A stretch of 22,500 nucleotides of DNA, taken from contig NC_135552.1 in the NCBI RefSeq assembly GCF_964340395.1, positions 20,399,681 to 20,422,180 of the forward strand, given 5' to 3'. Source of the DNA: Glandiceps talaboti (Eukaryota > Hemichordata > Enteropneusta > Spengelidae). The translations under genes were made by a program, and so were the position numbers. The notes under the pieces were generated by a model. The model was not told the DNA's origin. It ran no database searches and saw only the letters and a program-made list of their open reading frames with translations. Positions 19,880 to 22,500 of this stretch are shown here, piece after piece. The stretch's first letter is position 1. Every line of letters starts with the position of its first letter.

Positions 19880-22447
19880 ATCGAAATCACGATGAGAAAT
19901 GATCACGCTTCACGGAAACTACACAAAAGATCAGACATGGACTGAACTTATCTAAGTAACGTATTGGACGTTCTTTCGTCTTTAGGTTATGGTGAGCTTG
20001 GTAAACGGATTGCACAGCTCGGAGGAAGTGAAATAAATAACGAGATTCAAGCAAAGAGACTAAATTGCACAAACAAAATAATTGTTACAGGTATGAAATA
20101 GGAGTATAGATTTCAACAATAGCTTAATATTGCACACACTACTCCCTTATATTCAAATATGACGATCTAATCGTCTTCAGTGATCCAGTTCATTATCATA
20201 TTTCACTTAAATTTATATATTTGTTTTGAATTGACACTTTCCGTTGTATATGTAAAGCTTGGAGCATTACAATGAAATCGCCAGGTGCAGTAGTCATGTA
20301 TGTGACAACTACAAATAGCTGACATAGAGTACAATGTTTTAATTTCCAGGGGCTGGATCGTTGCCATTTAAACGGATTTTCCATTTCGTGGGAACACGAG
20401 GTTACAAACTGAAGCAAACAGTATATGATTGTCTGACAATGGCAGATAATGAAGGAATGACATCAATTGCACTACCTGCTATAGGGACAGTTAAGTATAT
20501 TATCATGTATATTAATCTCAACTGTCACGGTGAACATCAACGCTGGGCCGCCAAACGAATACAAGCAAATTGTTTGACAATATAATTTATCATCCTATGC
20601 AATGTCGTATTTTTAAAGTCACAGTTTTAAAGTTCAGCCAATTACAAAGCGATTAATTAGGCCAAAGGAAAAAAAATGTGTGTTTCGATTAATCCGACCG
20701 ACCCTGCATTATTTTTGCATGCAAGAAGGTAAAAGAAGGTTTCCATGTACACCTTCAAGCCTTTGCCTCATCTGTGGTCACTTAAAAAAAATCGTATTCT
20801 AGAGAGAAGCCGGGCCTTTTAAGCAGTACAGTCTGCATAATGTGTCCATCTACTAACTAAAATAATTGTCTTCATTTACTTCTTTTACACCTCATCAAAC
20901 TATTACAGAAGTATTGTGACCGACAAGTATCTTATCTTGAAGTCAAAGTAATTTAGTAATTTAATAAAATTAAAGTAAAAGAACAAAATTCCGACCTACC
21001 TACCCTATTTCTGAAGTCCTGTTAACGGAAACAAACATCTTTTTAAATTCTGCCTTACAGTCATTATACGATGGTGACTATCGTATATATAACTTACACG
21101 TAATATGTATGATATGAACTATTTTTGTATCATAATTATTTCCCAATATTTTGCTTCGTTCAGCCAAGGAAATTACGAGTGACCTAAGAGGCCTTGTCAC
21201 TACGAGTCGCTAGACGAGCAGTGACAAACCCTTAAGTCTCGAGTATTTCCCGATTGCATGACTGGAGAAAACAGTGGGAATAATATAATTATACCCCCTC
21301 AAGCATAATTCACGGAAAATCGGGAAAGATGATGGCGATTTGGAACATTTTGACTCATATTTCGAACACCGCAGAACCAGTGACGTAGACACGGGTTGTC
21401 GTGATGTAGAACGATCAGGGTATATATAATCCATATTTTCTGTTCAATGGATATATCAAGGCATATGAATGGTATAATAATTCGTATAATAATTGAATGG
21501 CATGATGTATTATACATTTGCTAAACTTTACAGGTGCAGCAAAACTTTCAGCTGATGACATTGCATCATGCATGATAGACGACATTGTAGACTACGCATC
21601 AAACACTCGACCAGTATCGTTACGAGCTATCCGTGTCGTGGTCTGGCCTACCACACCATCACAATTACCAGCGTTTATTCAGCGCATACAAAACAAAGAA
21701 TACATAAGTGTGAGTGGTCCAACTCCGTTGAGTTTTGTGCCTAAAAGACCAACAATGGTTGAAGATACACAGTTTGAGGAAGAAGATATTACAACGAAAG
21801 AAGACGTAGAAGCAGAATCTGATGATTATTCCGAGGATGCATTCAAGTTGAAAGGTTTGAACTTACTAAGCTAGTTCACTATTATGTAAAACTAAGAGTT
21901 GTATCGTTGAAAAGAAGGCCGAGTGTGTTGCTAGTTCAATGGTATACGGCAAGGACACTGGTGAAAAGTGATTGCCAATTTTGGCCATTGAATTTAGAGG
22001 GGGGGGGGTGGGGGCTTACTAATTAAAGTATTACTTTCTTATCCAACATTGAACTATCGGTTTTGCCCCTTATGTCTAATCAACGTGACAAGTACGCATT
22101 AACTATAACGGGCAATATACATCATATGCAAATTAGTAAAGTAGCTGTACGAGTGGAGTAAAGTGTTAACCTTAAGTTTCTTGACCATTTTATTCTTCAT
22201 CATTCAGACAAATTGATAGAGACATTTAAAAAGTACACGAAAACACGACGATCCATCTTTGAGCTCGTGATCCACTCCGATGATGGAGAGACCCTTACTG
22301 GTGTGAAACAAGAAATACAGCGTCGTATTGACGACGATAAACAAGATGAAAAGGAATTCAAGAATGATTTGTTCAAGGAACTGTCAGATGATGCGAAAGA
22401 CGAATTAAAACACATTGGTTTGAAATGTGAACTGACGATTACAGTTG
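10421..22447 (+). CDS. PARP14-like multi-domain protein: RRM-like, KH-like array, two macrodomains (3' partial)
   Basis: Sixteen exons are supported: 10421-10949, 11105-11199, 12425-12587, 13277-13495, 13767-15158, 15579-15718, 16441-16569, 16772-16867, 17376-17498, 17957-18133, 18729-18840, 19585-19740, 19986-20090, 20350-20490, 21534-21854 and 22208-22447. They total 1379 codons, and the gene continues rightward from donor GTACGT at 22448. The ATG at 10421 has G at +4. Order: disordered Ser/Thr/Pro-rich N-terminus (1-125), RRM-like domains (about 126-360), KH-like array (about 360-840), macrodomain A (about 857-1050), macrodomain B (about 1065-1250), acidic linker and another KH-like segment (about 1300-1379). 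This is the PARP14 arrangement. A WWE and an ART domain would be expected further right, but none is in the window, so catalysis is inferred from architecture only. PARP14 proteins ADP-ribosylate targets in macrophage and antiviral signalling. Exon 14 has a defective donor (TT instead of GT at 20491), so the model may be broken there. Confidence 0.9.
11200..12424 (+). other. Intron carrying a LINE fragment
   Basis: Donor GTAAGT at 11200 and acceptor TTATAG at 12424. Apart from the minus-strand retrotransposon fragment at about 11430-11810, nothing was recognised. Confidence 0.85.
11430..11810 (-). mobile_element. 5'-truncated non-LTR retrotransposon (LINE) 3' end
   Basis: Read on the minus strand, about 11810-11690 gives a decayed reading resembling the C-terminus of a LINE reverse-transcriptase ORF: a LGEYVCKY segment, then RVETDIHFLTKCPKC, matching the E-x-x-x-H-x-x-x-x-C pattern. 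About 230 bases later the 3' tail reads TTTGTATGCTCTTTGGGCC then ATGCAATAAACATG, with an AATAAA signal near 11450. This arrangement is common in CR1/L2-type elements of marine invertebrates; the clade is a guess. The right border is uncertain. Confidence 0.62.
12588..13276 (+). repeat. Intron with three different tetranucleotide microsatellites
   Basis: (ATGT)n at 12913-12972, (AATG)n at 13021-13104 with a few interruptions, and (CTGT)n at 13168-13260. The last array ends 16 bases before the acceptor and takes the place of the polypyrimidine tract. Long open frames through these repeats on both strands are artefacts. Confidence 0.95.
13767..15158 (+). other. KH-like array in one large exon of the PARP14-like gene
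   Basis: This 1392-base exon encodes about 464 residues of repeated KH-like units. Several end with a strand-plus-helix signature typical of PARP14: MTITLEGPLIRMSRAKEYI, KILIRGITERVNVCMKDI and SVIIKGTSKGIKDALITL. The exon is symmetrical (phase 1 at both ends). It ends at donor GTAATT. Confidence 0.8.
15159..15578 (+). other. Intron containing dispersed repeat copy A
   Basis: Donor GTAATT at 15159 and acceptor GATTCAG at 15578. It holds copy A of a repeat whose other copy lies at 18583-18696. The rest shows nothing recognisable. Confidence 0.8.
15335..15464 (-). repeat. Dispersed repeat, copy A
   Basis: Its reverse complement matches 18583-18696 over its full length. Shared stretches are GTTGTCTGACAAA, ATAGAAAA.GGTTGG, ACACTAATGC.AGAACCTGGGA and TGAAAC.CTGG. 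It is probably a SINE- or MITE-like element; the family is unknown. Confidence 0.8.
15719..16440 (+). repeat. Intron with a 105-bp (TC)n tract
   Basis: The pyrimidine dinucleotide run occupies 15975-16079 with a few TG interruptions. The rest of the intron is AT-rich and shows nothing else. Confidence 0.93.
16983..17280. repeat. Diverged tandem repeat, about 120-bp period, 2.5 copies
   Basis: Units begin near 16988, 17108 and 17226. They share CAACAGG.AAATG.T, TGTATATTG.AAAA, GGATAAAC and GCCCATACC. The repeat lies in the intron 16868-17375. Confidence 0.78.
17499..17956 (+). other. Intron, no other feature seen
   Basis: AT-rich intron inside macrodomain A with donor GTAACC and acceptor TTGTAAG. 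No repeat or coding segment was recognised. Confidence 0.8.
18134..18728 (+). other. Intron containing dispersed repeat copy B
   Basis: Donor GTAATG at 18134 and acceptor AATTTCAG at 18728. It contains repeat copy B. Nothing else was recognised. Confidence 0.8.
18583..18696 (+). repeat. Dispersed repeat, copy B
   Basis: This is the inverted partner of the copy at 15335-15464, in the next-but-few intron of the same gene. The end around AGAACCTGGGATTGAAACCC weakly recalls a tRNA T-arm region, which would fit a tRNA-derived SINE. That is speculative. Confidence 0.8.
18841..19584 (+). repeat. Intron with a long (CA)n tract
   Basis: CA repeats fill 19170-19290 with a short interruption near 19227-19250. 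The intron starts with the weak donor GTTTGA and ends at TTCAAG. Histidine/threonine-rich open frames here are artefacts of the repeat. Confidence 0.93.
19817..19880. repeat. (CA)n then (TA)n microsatellite
   Basis: CA repeats from about 19817 pass directly into a TA run ending near 19880. The tract lies in the intron 19741-19985. Confidence 0.95.
20491..21533 (+). other. Intron with defective donor and nested inverted repeats
   Basis: It begins TTAAGT where GTAAGT is expected and ends at TTTACAG. It contains a hairpin at 21194-21227 and concentric inverted repeats at 21246-21327. No alternative exon completing the macrodomain was found. Confidence 0.65.
21194..21327. repeat. Hairpin and concentric inverted repeats
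   Basis: TTGTCACT (21194-21201) pairs with AGTGACAA (21220-21227). TTTCCCGATT (21246-21255) pairs perfectly with AATCGGGAAA (21318-21327), and a second palindrome (GGG.ATAAT / ATTAT.CCC, 21276-21296) shares the same centre near 21286. It may be a foldback element remnant. Confidence 0.6.
21855..22207 (+). other. Intron with a G-rich run
   Basis: Donor GTTTGA and acceptor CATTCAG. A run of ten G, one T and five G lies at 21999-22014. Nothing else was recognised. Confidence 0.8.
22208..22447 (+). other. KH-like segment after macrodomain B, last exon in window
   Basis: This 240-base, phase 1-1 exon encodes about 80 charged residues. FELVIHSDD and VKQEIQRRI look like the strand-helix end of a KH-like unit, and LKCELTITV starts another. 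The frame has no ATG, so it is easily missed. The next intron starts at 22448 (GTACGT) and fills the rest of the window. Confidence 0.75.
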
Positions 22448-22500
22448 GTACGTATATGGTTGAAATCTTATCCCATTCTATGAATAACAAAATTCCAATA

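Larger units (their letters stand above)
19585..21854 (+). other. Macrodomain B of the PARP14-like gene (degenerate, with splice lesion)
   Basis: It is encoded by 19585-19740, 19986-20090, 20350-20490 and 21534-21854. Visible family features: VDVFEGDILNEKVDCIVS, ELGKRIAQLGG, KRIFHFVGTRG, SIALPAIGT joined to GAAKLSADDIA, and AIRVVVWP. NAAN is replaced by STVS. All exons are symmetrical (phase 1-1), unlike macrodomain A. The donor of exon 20350-20490 reads ACAG|TTAAGT. The last exon ends in a highly acidic linker (DTQFEEED, EAESDDYSEDA). Confidence 0.85.

Overview
This is nuclear DNA from an animal, most likely a marine invertebrate. All three genes are split by GT-AG introns of about 0.15 to 2.8 kb, the non-coding DNA is AT-rich, and it holds many long di-, tri- and tetranucleotide microsatellites. 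I cannot name the species. The protein families (PARP14-like and DTX3L-like) fit several invertebrate lineages, such as lophotrochozoans, amphioxus or hemichordates.

Layout: (1) 1-4086, plus strand, is the 3' part of a gene for a KH-like / macrodomain / RING / Deltex-C-terminal (DTC) protein. It combines an ADP-ribose reader and a Deltex-type ubiquitin E3 ligase in one chain. (2) 4770-7423, minus strand, is a complete three-exon coding gene for 440 residues with an RRM and KH-like domains. It is a paralogue of the N-terminal part of gene 1 but stops just before the macrodomain. A probable non-coding first exon lies far upstream, with its donor at 10246/10245. (3) 10421 to beyond the right edge, plus strand, is the 5' part of a PARP14-like gene. 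Sixteen exons encode a disordered N-terminus, RRM-like domains, a KH-like array, two degenerate macrodomains and one more KH-like segment. Any further macro, WWE or ADP-ribosyltransferase domain would lie outside the window.

Genes 1 and 2 are tail to tail. Genes 2 and 3 are head to head, with about 175 bp between the gene 2 exon-1 donor and the gene 3 ATG. In mammals PARP9 and DTX3L share a bidirectional, interferon-responsive promoter, and PARP14 is their neighbour. The window therefore looks like an invertebrate cluster of the same antiviral ADP-ribosylation/ubiquitin system, rearranged by inversion and domain loss or gain. The shared region contains an IRF-like GAAACTGA overlapping an ATF/CRE-like TGACGTAA.

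Points most worth checking: the macro-RING-DTC fusion; the truncated inverted paralogue; the divergent promoter; an apparent G-to-T change at a splice donor (20491) in the second macrodomain of gene 3, supported by a conserved intron position in gene 1; loss of the NAAN motif in both gene 3 macrodomains; and introns carrying a LINE 3' fragment, a dispersed repeat pair, two diverged minisatellites and splice-site-adjacent microsatellites.
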